Shown here: one piece after another, positions 1 to 8,531 of the stretch | Position numbering within the stretch: position 1 is the stretch's first letter | Layout of the letters: the number at the start of each line of letters is the position of its first letter | Source of the DNA: Ordospora colligata OC4 | Lineage: Eukaryota > Microsporidia > Ordosporidae | Length of the DNA stretch: 64,000 nt | Direction of reading: 5' to 3' | Assembly (NCBI RefSeq): GCF_000803265.1 | Contig: NW_014575396.1 | Location: 1 to 64,000, forward strand | Made by a program: the position numbers and the translations under genes | The notes under the pieces: generated by a model | The model's database searches: none | What the model saw: the letters and a program-made list of their open reading frames with translations, nothing else | What the model was told of the DNA's origin: nothing

Positions 1-1
1 G

Positions 2-154
2 AGTGGTGAAAAGAATGGGAATGGTAAAGGTATAATGACTAAGAATGCGATATTGATTGGATTTACATGTGTAATGATATTGAGTGGATGGATAGCACAG
101 GTTATGGATATGAATAAGAATAATGAAACGAGCAATGAAATAATGCAAGAGTAA
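2..154 (+). CDS. 3' end of an unidentified membrane-anchored protein (partial)
   Basis: An open frame enters from the left edge and stops with TAA at 152-154, giving the last 50 residues of a protein. They comprise a polar stretch, one hydrophobic segment of about 19 residues (AILIGFTCVMILSGWIAQV) that could span a membrane, and an Asn/Glu-rich tail. This would suit a C-terminally anchored or single-pass protein, but the family cannot be recognised from so little. The neighbourhood is AT-rich and decayed, so it could also be a relic. Confidence 0.4.
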   Translation, partial: SGEKNGNGKGIMTKNAILIGFTCVMILSGWIAQVMDMNKNNETSNEIMQE

Positions 155-523
155 AGTGATATGAGAATGTATATAAAAGTATTAGTTAATAATAAATAAG
201 TATCGAATAATTGATTATAGTGTATTTGAGAGATGTAAAGATATTGAAATGTAATGATGATATTCAGTGAAGTTCAGGTAATTATTAGCATAGTAGAATA
301 ATGTGAGATCATGAATATAAATAGATGTGAGATGATTTAGTTAGTGAGATAAAGATATTTATTATTTATTAATAGCATTGTGTTAGTGTGCGTAATTAGT
401 CATATATCAACTTTATTGTTTTATTATTGACTGATCTGATTTTGATCAACTTACATTGGTATATCATCACCTCTATCCACTTAAACCATCATCAAAACTT
501 GGCCTGTTATTTGGTGATATATT
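155..523. other. AT-rich intergenic stretch with no gene seen
   Basis: About 370 bp of very AT-rich sequence with frequent stops in all frames. No RNA gene, long repeat or coding signal is visible. It lies between the partial ORF at the left edge and the broken LRR gene and looks like decayed or subtelomere-like DNA. Confidence 0.5.
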
Positions 524-1371
524 TTATTCATCTCCATTATGCTTATTAGTTTTTAATTGATTCTTCTCTAATCCAACAACTATATCTTTACCAAATTTAT
601 TTTTACATTTACAAAAAGCCTTTTCCAAGTCCTGGTATCCTGCTGTATTATTTACCTTATTGCCTCTTTTAATAAACTTACAACCAGTAATATCGATTTT
701 TGTATACTTTTATTCTTTGCTAGTTTCAGTATTCGCCGCGGCAGTGATGTCATATCTATATCTATGTTACTGAAATCAATTATCTTCAATTGTTCATACC
801 ACTTAGTACCTTGAATTTTTCTATTTTATTAAGTTTTGGGTTATCACTGAGTTTAAGCAATGTTAGTTTTTTTCATCTGGTAATTGAACTGACTTTAAAT
901 AGGAACACTTTGTAACATTAATATCGACTACCCCATCTTCAATGCTTTTATCTGGTTCAGAGTTAAGTTTATATAGCATCTGTAATATTTCCATACATTT
1001 TAGATTTCCAGATACTGAAGATTTGTAAACTTCTCTGGAATAATAAGTGTTGTATTAAATCGAGTATCAAGAATAAGTTCACAATCCTTTAAATAAAGCA
1101 AAAGTAGTTTTTTGTACTTCTCTAAATGATTCAATGATCTGATTATACAATTTTTAAACGGAAAAATGTGATTATTTTTGATATCTTGATGTAGTAATTT
1201 TATAGTTCCCTCTTTATTTTTGAACGAATCTTGATCGATCATAACGTTATCTATCATATCCAATTTATTCATCCAAATACAACCTACGCATACCATGTAC
1301 ATCTGCATGCATATTGCAAATGTCTTGAGTGTTATCAATCTGTTTATTTCACTTATGTTTATGTATCTCAA
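524..1371 (-). pseudogene. Broken leucine-rich-repeat (LRR) protein gene
   Basis: On the minus strand, successive pieces in different frames read like one LRR protein interrupted several times. The pieces are 1371-1000 (ends with TNLQYLEI then a stop), about 998-870 (CMEILQMLYKLNSEPD...YLKSVQLPDE), about 870-785 (LTLLKLSDNPKLNKIEKF), about 805-655 (EQLKIIDFSN...TSLPRRILKLAKN) and about 650-524 (AGYQDLEKAFCKCKNKFGKD). One shift falls in a run of seven A. The spacing of Leu/Ile/Asn is typical of LRRs. No intact ATG-initiated ORF exists; the first segment begins with TTG. LRR families are common near microsporidian chromosome ends. Which family this belonged to cannot be said. Confidence 0.6.
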
Positions 1372-1840
1372 TCACTTTATACTTTTACATCAATATTCCA
1401 ATATCTATGAACAAATACAAACTTTCTCTATGTCATATGTATATCTTTCATATTATATAATTGGTTGTTCTACAACTGTGTTATTGAAAATATTCAAATT
1501 GTATAACCATATTTACGTATTTAAATAAATTGTATATAGAAGAAAACGTATGGAATAATAAAGATTAAAAGTATGAATCCTGGTTTAAAAATAAAATATA
1601 AATTTTAAAAATTCATATTAAACAGTATATAAATCCTTCAAAGATATAAAGTAATATGCATATTAAACTAGATAGTTTGAACAGATGCCAATTTTATGAT
1701 TTTGATGTATTTCTTACTACAGCATTACTATTATATAAATTTTAAAATACTCAATATCTATACAATAAAACCACATAATTTCTCATTTATTTACTAAATC
1801 TTTACGTAATAATTTCAGATTGTAATGTTTCCCTTGGCAA
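1372..1840. other. AT-rich intergenic stretch, nothing recognised
   Basis: About 470 bp of AT-rich sequence between the LRR relic and SLD5. Only short ORFs are present and none looks coding. The last ten bases hold the CCCTT signal (1831-1835) of the SLD5 gene. Confidence 0.5.
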
Positions 1841-2329
1841 ATGCTGAATACGCTTTTAATAGCATATCAGAATGAAAAGGGAACGAAAGCACTGCTTCCA
1901 TCACTTCGAGAACTTCCTGAAATCATTGAAATTATAACAAAAAGATTCGAAACAATAAAATTGAGTATTGGAGTGAGAAGGCACATTCTTGAGTTGGAGC
2001 TCGAAAGAATCAAGTTCATTGCAAAGGAATATGTACATACTCGTATGCAGAAAATACTTTCAGATTTTAATGGAGATGTCAAGTTACTTTCTGACAGTGA
2101 AACACGCCTGTATTCTGCATATGTAGACCTCAATAAGCAACGAGGAATTTATATCAACTGCCAATCTGCTCAATATTATGATGAATACGTAGGATTTTGC
2201 TGTCTTGATAATGTTGGAAACATACTTATTGATGGCGTGCCATTGAATATGGTCAAAGGCGATGTATTTGTTGCATCACTTAGCAATATCAAAGAATTAC
2301 TTATCAAAGGGCAGGTTATGCTGTTCTGA
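1841..2329 (+). CDS. SLD5: GINS complex subunit SLD5
   Basis: 162-aa protein with the GINS helical domain. The stretch ILELELERIKFIAKEYVHTR corresponds to the SLD5 signature helix, followed by a short linker and a small C-terminal beta domain (YVGFCCLDNVGNILIDGVP). SLD5 is one of four GINS subunits that activate the CMG replicative helicase in the nucleus. The N-terminal part is short compared with fungal SLD5 (about 290 aa), in line with microsporidian reduction. The start is supported by CCCTT at 1831-1835, six nt from the ATG. It is the first intact gene inward from the decayed left end. Confidence 0.8.
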   Translation: MLNTLLIAYQNEKGTKALLPSLRELPEIIEIITKRFETIKLSIGVRRHILELELERIKFIAKEYVHTRMQKILSDFNGDVKLLSDSETRLYSAYVDLNKQRGIYINCQSAQYYDEYVGFCCLDNVGNILIDGVPLNMVKGDVFVASLSNIKELLIKGQVMLF

Positions 2330-2463
2330 AAGAATATATTTCTGAGATTTAAAAAAATATTATACGAATAACATTTGCTAATAAAACGGCTTTATATGTA
2401 AATACTGCATAATGGATCATTCGGTTGTACTTGATACCAAATTTATTTTGCTTTTAGGCAATT

Positions 2464-3684
2464 CTAAGTATTTCTATTCAAATTATTATCATAGGAAATA
2501 TTACAGACTGATACTTTCCTTCTACTTTCATCAGGATTTTCCTTGATTCTTGAAAGTAGAACTCCTGTCGTAGACATGTGCCTTTGAGCTTTGCTTGAAG
2601 GAAAGATCTTTTGCTGAACTCCACTTCTATCATTTTCAGCCCTGGCAATCTCTTCAATTATTGGTTTCTTGTATTTAATGTATGAATGGTTCATCAAAGA
2701 TTTAGCATCAGGACGTAAAAGATGGCTGGGCTGCAATGCTTTCAGTAAAAAGTCATGTAGATTTTCGTTTTCTTCTATTTGAACACTCTTTGAGTTAATA
2801 ATCCGTTTCATGTCATCTATGGTAAAAATAGAACTTGGTTTTCCTACAAACTTGTATCCGTTCTCCTTCTCAAAAAAAATATTTGAATTCTTCCCATGCT
2901 CTAGCATAAATGCAGGCAAAGATCCAAAAAAACGATGGATCATGCCTATCTGATCCATATTATCCTTCCCTGCAAACAATGGACTACCTGAATAAAGCTC
3001 ATATGCTATACATGCAACAGACCATATATCGCAACTAGATCCATATGGAATTCCAAGAATCACTTCTGGTGCACGATAATATCTTGACTGTACATAGAAA
3101 TTCGACTCCTGAGGCGATACTGTTGCTGATCCAAAATCTATTATTTTTACCTTGAATGTTGTATAATCAACTATCAAAATGTTTTCAGGCTTCAGATCAC
3201 AATGCACAATTCCCATCCTTGAAAGCTGCAGAATGCCATCAAGTATCTGGAAAAGAACAAACTTAAGTGTGCTATGATCCAATCCCTTGAACTTTGTCAT
3301 CTTCAGAAATGTATATAAATTATGCCCAAGAAGCTCCTCAACAATACATAAATGCTGCTTATACATAAACACATCCTTAATAAGAACAAACCTATCATTC
3401 AAATTATTATACATCAATTTATGGAGAATTCTAACCTCATTCATTTCATAATTGTAGTACCTTGGATGATTCTTTACCACTTTTATAGCAACTTCTTCAC
3501 CATCATCACTTATACACCTAACCACTTGCCCAAATGTTCCTGTACCTAGCATATCAATCACCATATACTTCTCATTCGAGCTCTTCACTAAATGATCTCC
3601 CTTTGCCATCACAAGATCAAACTCTGCATTGTCTGCCGTAAGGTTTGTTTTTTCAGACGGATGCGTCAGGATCTTCTTGCTCAT
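2464..3684 (-). CDS. YAK1: DYRK/YAK1-family dual-specificity protein kinase
   Basis: 406-aa protein kinase from the ATG at 3684 (the frame extends two codons further to a TTG). It has a glycine loop GTGTFG (47-52), VAIK lysine 68, catalytic loop HCDLKPEN (161-168) and DFG (183-185). The activation segment YVQSRYYRAPE (197-207) carries the YxQ/xY tyrosine that DYRK kinases autophosphorylate in cis. Fungal YAK1 kinases restrain growth on nutrient stress. The catalytic domain is complete; the long N-terminal extension of yeast Yak1 is absent. No CCC motif is seen immediately upstream. Assignment to DYRK/YAK1 is solid; the exact orthologue is an inference. Confidence 0.85.
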   Translation of the reverse strand: MSKKILTHPSEKTNLTADNAEFDLVMAKGDHLVKSSNEKYMVIDMLGTGTFGQVVRCISDDGEEVAIKVVKNHPRYYNYEMNEVRILHKLMYNNLNDRFVLIKDVFMYKQHLCIVEELLGHNLYTFLKMTKFKGLDHSTLKFVLFQILDGILQLSRMGIVHCDLKPENILIVDYTTFKVKIIDFGSATVSPQESNFYVQSRYYRAPEVILGIPYGSSCDIWSVACIAYELYSGSPLFAGKDNMDQIGMIHRFFGSLPAFMLEHGKNSNIFFEKENGYKFVGKPSSIFTIDDMKRIINSKSVQIEENENLHDFLLKALQPSHLLRPDAKSLMNHSYIKYKKPIIEEIARAENDRSGVQQKIFPSSKAQRHMSTTGVLLSRIKENPDESRRKVSVCNISYDNNLNRNT

Positions 3685-3870
3685 CTCCAATTCAAAGGAT
3701 TCATCTCAATATTTTTTATTACTTTATTCTGCATACCTAACACTTTATACCTCCATATTGATCAAATAGCTAATATAGATATAGTGACTAACCTTCAAAA
3801 TTCATTTATTCCTTAACCAGCCGCCATGCATAATTCAACAGCTAATGCACTACATCAACATCTACGATAC

Positions 3871-4062
3871 CTATTCATGCTTTCTTGGTTTTCTCTCACA
3901 CATTATCTCAATGCATTCATCAGAGTTGAATCTCAAAGGGCACACCAAACTTTCCACTTCCTCTCCTGAAACCTCCAATCTTCCTTTCTTGGCATTCTTC
4001 GCCTTTTCTTCAGCCTTCACTAGCTTTTGAATCATTCGTACCGGGTGTCCATTCAAATCCAT
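3871..4062 (-). CDS. Small basic protein of unknown function
   Basis: 63-aa ORF with an ATG start in a 670-bp space between YAK1 and SIN3. It has a predicted N-terminal helix rich in Lys/Glu/Ala (QKLVKAEEKAKNAKKG), a middle segment with two Cys, and a basic end (CERKPRKHE). No family is recognised. A GGGG run lies about 30 nt upstream and an AT-rich stretch just before the ATG. It could be a real small gene or a chance ORF next to the structured segment at 4085-4275. Confidence 0.4.
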   Translation of the reverse strand: MDLNGHPVRMIQKLVKAEEKAKNAKKGRLEVSGEEVESLVCPLRFNSDECIEIMCERKPRKHE

Positions 4063-4084
4063 TTTGTATATAAACTAAAATATA

Positions 4085-4275
4085 CACCCCTCCTGTCCTT
4101 ACGCAGGAGGTCTCTATCAATGACGTTCACACGGAGGTAGAGCAATTGCTAGTTTGGAAATCCAAACCATTGCATTAAATTAGTCCTATGTCTTCCGTGA
4201 CACAAGGCCATTTACAGCTTGCCTGTAAGTGATATCTTTGGAATTGGCTTAACGCCATTTTAATACTAACATTAA
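4085..4275. ncRNA. Candidate structured non-coding RNA, identity unknown
   Basis: This non-coding gap holds several nested hairpins: a 7-bp stem CCTCCTG/CAGGAGG near 4089-4110; a long arm closed by ACGGA/TCCGT (about 4132-4198) with GCAAT/ATTGC and GTTTGG-aaat-CCAAAC inside; TTACAG-cttgc-CTGTAA at about 4211-4227; and TGGC-ttaac-GCCA at about 4245-4257. Such density of pairing is unlike the other spacers here. On the plus strand GGAATTGGCTTA resembles the 3' conserved box of RNase P/MRP RNA, but the 5' box is not found. SRP, U-snRNA and tRNA signatures also do not fit. The strand is undecided. Confidence 0.35.
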
Positions 4276-4355
4276 CTCAAAAATCCCTCAACAGTCTAAA
4301 ATCCTTCACAAATATCTATGAAATATGATGTTTAATCAAAAATCACACAAAACAT

Positions 4356-6896
4356 TTACATCCTCCTCAAATATGATTTCAGATTAACATAAAAAATCTC
4401 AGATCCAAATACGTACCTCATGGCATAAGTCTCCGGATTCAGAATTACCTTAAGGTTTTGCTCCAAATGCCCTACTATTGGTGCTCTTCTACATCCTCTT
4501 TTCATAAAAGGACCTTCTACTTTACTATCTAGACAAGACGCTAAGTGCTCAAATCTCTTCACATACTCGTTCCAATTATAGCCCGGCTCATGCTTAATCA
4601 TTTTGATTTCTAAAAAATCATTCTCTTTCCTAAGACTATACAGTCCACTGCTTGTCTCCGTTCCTTTCAAGTCACATGGATTCAGATACTTATTCTCAAC
4701 CAACGAAATAATCCCCTTCTCTATTCGGGATATCATCTTCTTCAGGTTGTATAATCTAAATCCCTTACACTTCGTAATTTCACGAACTCCTTCCTCAAAA
4801 CTATATCCATCAATCTCCTTCTTCATAAAATCAGTACACAGATCCATCAACTTCATATAAGTCTCCTCTTTTTCTTTGCTATCTATCTCTTCACTAATAA
4901 TCCCTTCAAAAATCATTCTTTTTACCTCAGCTATTCTTTCATAGGCAAAAATAACAAATCTATATATACAAAACAGTGAAAACTCAGAAACAATCCTGAA
5001 GTCCTTATGCATATACTTCTCAAACACTTCATTCAGCATACTCAGCAGATCTTCCACAGCTGTCTTCTTATTATCAGTTTGACTAGTTTGAATATAAGCC
5101 TCACATAAACGTTTTACATCATTCAATACCTCATAATCATCGATATACACACACGCTCCTTCACCAGCACTTTCAACGATGCTTTTCATCGTAAAAATCT
5201 CCTTCTCACTTGCTTTATACGACGACCCAACCGCATCCAGCGCTTTGTAATAGTTCCTTTCAATCACTTCTTTCCACACTTTCCTTCGCTCCCTCACACA
5301 AAACCTTAGCTTTTTATTCATCATGTACAATCGCTTTATAACTATTGGAATAGCTATCTGCGGCTTCATCAAAATCCCTTCAAGTACCTCCGCTGCAGAC
5401 CGTCCATAAACTCCCTTCAAAACCTCCTTCATCACTCCAGGTGACATTCTTATATCCTTTATTCCAATCTCACACTCCTCGTTACTTGCAAGAACCTGCT
5501 CAAGCACACTTACAAAGTACTGTATCCTCTCAATCGCCATGTCCGCCTCAGATATCTCATCTTCAATTCGGAATAGCGCCTCCTCATGCACATTCCGCTT
5601 CAGAAACACATAATTCGAATCTTCAGATTCAAACTTAGGACAGCTTATGCATGTAAAGTTAAGAACTTCCTTTGCAATCCCCTCCTGGTACCTGTTGCTC
5701 TTGATTTCATCCACAAGAATCTTGTACGATCCATCTTCCATCTTATATCTATCTGTCTTATGCACTTCTTTCCCAACCTCTGCATAATTAATAAACTCTT
5801 TAAATCCCCTCACCAGTTCCTCATTCCTTAGCAATGGCTCTACAAGCGCCACCAAATCCCTCTCACTAATAAACTTTTGATTAAAGTAATTAATGCATTT
5901 TAGGAAATCATCCAGGAGATTCTTATCTTTCAGCACGTCCTTAATCCTTTGTAGAACATCCTTTTCGCCACTAATTCCCACTCGCTTCAATGGAACAAAA
6001 TTCTTTTCAAAGTCCTCGCAAAGATCTGGACTCTCCCACAACAAGCTATTGACCTCCGCCTTCATTCGGTCAAACAGTCCACTCTTCACTTGATGTGACT
6101 GTAACAGCTCTACAAAAGATCTATATATGCTTGGATTCTGGTGGTATCGCTTCTTCACTTTTTGTATAAACTCATGCGCTTGCTTGGCCTTCATCTTCTC
6201 ATATTCCTCTACCTTCCTAAACCCAGAGCTTACCTCCTCAGGTACTTCTTTTCCGCTTTGCGCATCATGCACGTTAGTAAATCGACTCATTACAGGGGCC
6301 TTGGCATTCTGACTTTCATCAACCCTGTACTTCGCATACACCCCATCGCTTTCTACCGCCTCTTCACTCATAAACACCGCAGTCATCACATCCTCTACTC
6401 CCTGTTTGCTTCCTTCATTCAATCTTTTTCGCTTACGATGCTTCATACTTGCATTCACACAAGATCCATCTTCCATATTCCTCAGGTACTTCGGAAGATA
6501 TCCATTAAAACGCACAACAAGATGTGGCTTTGCTTTCAGTATCTCCCTTACATTCATGCATGCTTCTTGCGCATCAATCTTCCCAAATTTGAAGTCCTTC
6601 ATTACCTCCACAAACTTATCATACACATCCATATTATTACAATACTCCTCCCGGATTCTATTCAAATACGAAATCGCTTCGTTCAGATCCACCTCGGCTT
6701 GCTGTCCCTTTCGAAACAACAGCTTCTCCACTTCTCTCCCACTCACAGATCTTCGTTCATGCGAATCTTCCCGAGCACTTGCCCTCCAGCATTCCTTTCT
6801 TCCATCCAAATCCTCGCCGTCCCCATCAACTATTCCCGAATCGCTCCAATGCTCTTCATTCTGATTACTGAGGCACTTATCATGGCTCCTTGGCAT
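4356..6896 (-). CDS. SIN3: SIN3-type transcriptional corepressor scaffold
   Basis: 846-aa protein with three paired amphipathic helix domains (PAH1 about 71-138, PAH2 about 238-301, PAH3 about 312-371). The SIN3 histone-deacetylase interaction domain follows (about 383-480), including the diagnostic stretches KEVLNFTCISCPKF, EDSNYVFLKRN and EEALFRIEDE. SIN3 scaffolds the Rpd3-type deacetylase complex in the nucleus. It is roughly half the length of yeast Sin3. I chose the ATG at 6896 because CCCTTCC directly precedes it; the upstream in-frame TTG codons lack an ATG. The N-terminal 65 residues are acidic and low-complexity. Confidence 0.9.
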   Translation of the reverse strand: MPRSHDKCLSNQNEEHWSDSGIVDGDGEDLDGRKECWRASAREDSHERRSVSGREVEKLLFRKGQQAEVDLNEAISYLNRIREEYCNNMDVYDKFVEVMKDFKFGKIDAQEACMNVREILKAKPHLVVRFNGYLPKYLRNMEDGSCVNASMKHRKRKRLNEGSKQGVEDVMTAVFMSEEAVESDGVYAKYRVDESQNAKAPVMSRFTNVHDAQSGKEVPEEVSSGFRKVEEYEKMKAKQAHEFIQKVKKRYHQNPSIYRSFVELLQSHQVKSGLFDRMKAEVNSLLWESPDLCEDFEKNFVPLKRVGISGEKDVLQRIKDVLKDKNLLDDFLKCINYFNQKFISERDLVALVEPLLRNEELVRGFKEFINYAEVGKEVHKTDRYKMEDGSYKILVDEIKSNRYQEGIAKEVLNFTCISCPKFESEDSNYVFLKRNVHEEALFRIEDEISEADMAIERIQYFVSVLEQVLASNEECEIGIKDIRMSPGVMKEVLKGVYGRSAAEVLEGILMKPQIAIPIVIKRLYMMNKKLRFCVRERRKVWKEVIERNYYKALDAVGSSYKASEKEIFTMKSIVESAGEGACVYIDDYEVLNDVKRLCEAYIQTSQTDNKKTAVEDLLSMLNEVFEKYMHKDFRIVSEFSLFCIYRFVIFAYERIAEVKRMIFEGIISEEIDSKEKEETYMKLMDLCTDFMKKEIDGYSFEEGVREITKCKGFRLYNLKKMISRIEKGIISLVENKYLNPCDLKGTETSSGLYSLRKENDFLEIKMIKHEPGYNWNEYVKRFEHLASCLDSKVEGPFMKRGCRRAPIVGHLEQNLKVILNPETYAMRYVFGSEIFYVNLKSYLRRM

Positions 6897-7060
6897 GGAA
6901 GGGCACTGTTTTTTATACAAATTTGTTTATCAATTTACACAATTAATAGCACCTTACATTTTCAATATCAACATCCATCTTTATTCATGCATTTTTAATT
7001 TTATGGCCTTTCAAAAATCATATCCCTAGCTTCATAAGCACAATCAATCGGTTATGTACT

Positions 7061-7130
7061 TAATCAATAGTCTACTTTATCCACTTCCATGCACCTAATC
7101 AATCATCTACTTTATCCACTTCCATCAAGT
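7061..7130. repeat. Imperfect 35-bp tandem repeat, two copies
   Basis: Two adjacent 35-bp units (7061-7095 and 7096-7130) share the core CTACTTTATCCACTTCCAT and the start TAATCAAT, differing at a few positions. They lie between the SNAPC3 stop and the SIN3 start, that is, upstream of SIN3. Confidence 0.85.
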
Positions 7131-7143
7131 ACATCACTCATCC

Positions 7144-7968
7144 TTATGATATATATTCATATTCAACTCCTGCATATCTGCTCTTGCCATCATCCGAATA
7201 AAATATCAATTCAAAACATCTTTTGCATAAAAATCCCTTCTTATCAGGCAGGATCGGGTCATTCCAGACCTTTACCACCGCATTGCTTTTCATGCAACAC
7301 TTACACAGCTGTGCCCTTCCAAAAAGACTCTTCACTGATAAATATCCATCCACTCTCCTATGGCAAAAAAACATCTTCGATATCCTTATAACCTCCTCAA
7401 ATCTACCATCATAAAAATATATCTCCTCAGTCATGCTATTCAAACACTTTCCAATCTCAACATTCCAGTCGCTTGTATCAAACACTCTCGTTTGGAACAG
7501 CATCATCGAAAACCTAATCGAATCTTCATCCATATTCTTCAGATACAAGCGCTTACCTATTGCAAAAAACATCTTGTCTGATATGCCATCTCGTCCTTTT
7601 AGCATTGCCCCAAAGTCCGATAAAAGACACTTCCCAGATACTGTAAACCTCGAAACCATCTCAGACCTAATAAAACACTGGCCTTCATAATACACGTTAC
7701 TAGGTCTATCTTCTTCTGTCACATTCCACTTACTTGCCTCTATCATCTCCTTCGGCAGCATACATTCATCCAACCCATTCATAAATCCCTTTGGATATAT
7801 TATCCTGTGGTTTGTAGAAAACATCTGGTCCCACTCAATTGGATATGTTCTTTCAGCTACCACAAGGCTGTACGTCATCTTCTTCATAGATCTTTTCCTT
7901 TTTTCAACGCTTTTTCCAGGCGCAATCTCAACAGCCCATCGTACCCTATCTAAATAATTCCTCTCCAT
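7144..7968 (-). CDS. SNAPC3: snRNA-activating protein complex subunit 3 (SNAP50) homologue
   Basis: 274-aa protein. Its C-terminal half follows SNAPC3: FFAIGKRLYLKN matches the FxxGxFYND region, MFFCHRRVDGYLSVKSL matches the YCHQGxCEHxxxxxDIR segment, and the zinc knuckle LCKCCMKSNA...GFLCKRCFELIFYSDDG matches the terminal CxxC...CxxC. SNAPc binds the proximal sequence element of snRNA promoters and recruits Pol II or Pol III. I chose the ATG at 7968 because CCCTGAGC precedes it; the frame extends 44 codons upstream across the divergent gene. Only 18 bp separate this start from the neighbouring start. Confidence 0.7.
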   Translation of the reverse strand: MERNYLDRVRWAVEIAPGKSVEKRKRSMKKMTYSLVVAERTYPIEWDQMFSTNHRIIYPKGFMNGLDECMLPKEMIEASKWNVTEEDRPSNVYYEGQCFIRSEMVSRFTVSGKCLLSDFGAMLKGRDGISDKMFFAIGKRLYLKNMDEDSIRFSMMLFQTRVFDTSDWNVEIGKCLNSMTEEIYFYDGRFEEVIRISKMFFCHRRVDGYLSVKSLFGRAQLCKCCMKSNAVVKVWNDPILPDKKGFLCKRCFELIFYSDDGKSRYAGVEYEYIS

Positions 7969-7986
7969 GCTCAGGGCTTGTCTCAT
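7969..7986. promoter_or_regulatory. 18-bp divergent promoter gap with a shared CCCT/AGGG motif
   Basis: The space between the ATGs of the SNAPC3 homologue (minus) and the ubiquitin-like gene (plus) is only 18 bp and contains one CAGGGC element. Read on the minus strand it is the CCCTGAGC start signal. On the plus strand it is a GGG-type element 10 nt from the ATG. Confidence 0.6.
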
Positions 7987-8502
7987 ATGATCGTAAAGGC
8001 CATAAACTGCGAAGACTTGTACATAGATGATCAATTCAACAGCATAGATGAACTCAAGCATCTCATCAAGCACAAGTACGGCATTGCCGTAGAATCCCAA
8101 TGCATAGTGCCAAATGGAAGATTATACATCCTTGGTATATTCGATAACATTCACGTTGCATTGCAAGAAGAAGCTCAACAAAATCCATTTGCACAGTTTG
8201 GATGTCCTGATTCAGTATTCAACACATTGAGAGATAAAGGCATGAACAACGAAGTTATAGAAAAATACATATTACCTCATAAACAAGACACCAATCCAAC
8301 AAACAGCATATCAGTACCCCAAGTCAACATTCAGAAAGCCCTCCAGACTGCACTCAAACTAAATTCATCTCAATATTTCTCCATAAAAGATATAACAAAA
8401 TCAATCGATGACGAGGTAAAAAAGCTAATCATAGAAAATACCAAGCAGTACATCCAATTGATAATCAACTCTTCAGAAACAGACACTCATAAAAATGCAT
8501 AA
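7987..8502 (+). CDS. Ubiquitin-like-domain protein
   Basis: 171-aa protein from the ATG at 7987. Residues 1 to about 62 look like a ubiquitin fold (MIVKAINCEDLYIDD, then SIDELKHLIKHKYGI and a beta strand pair). The rest contains NPFAQFG, a short UBA-like stretch (SVFNTLRDKGMNNEVIEKYI) and a helical C-terminus. The order UBL then NPF/UBA-like segments recalls ubiquilin/Dsk2 shuttle factors, which carry substrates to the proteasome, but similarity is weak. No C-terminal diglycine is present, so it is not a conjugated modifier. Confidence 0.6.
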   Translation: MIVKAINCEDLYIDDQFNSIDELKHLIKHKYGIAVESQCIVPNGRLYILGIFDNIHVALQEEAQQNPFAQFGCPDSVFNTLRDKGMNNEVIEKYILPHKQDTNPTNSISVPQVNIQKALQTALKLNSSQYFSIKDITKSIDDEVKKLIIENTKQYIQLIINSSETDTHKNA

Positions 8503-8531
8503 ACCCCACAATCAAATCACACTCTGTTTAT

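Noticed and set aside
1295..1528. Plus-strand ORF of 77 codons near the left end
   Set aside because: Overlaps the LRR relic in antisense; Tyr/Ile/Leu-rich composition typical of AT-rich chance ORFs.
4119..4200. tRNA-like GGTAGAGC and partial D-arm
   Set aside because: No T arm (TTCRANNC) or valid anticodon arm follows; the pairing forms nested hairpins, not a cloverleaf.
4085..4275. Assignment of the structured segment to RNase P or MRP RNA
   Set aside because: Only a weak 3' box match (GGCTTA); the 5' conserved box and overall length do not fit.
4224..4294. Intron-like signals (GTAAGT, TACTAAC, CAACAG) on the plus strand
   Set aside because: There is no coding exon on either side, and the distance from TACTAAC to the AG is long compared with the BolA intron. 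The GTAAGT lies inside a hairpin of the structured segment.
6141..6998. Long plus-strand ORF (285 codons) opposite SIN3
   Set aside because: It is antisense to a clearly conserved gene, has low-complexity His/Leu/Ser composition and no start signal; a shadow frame.
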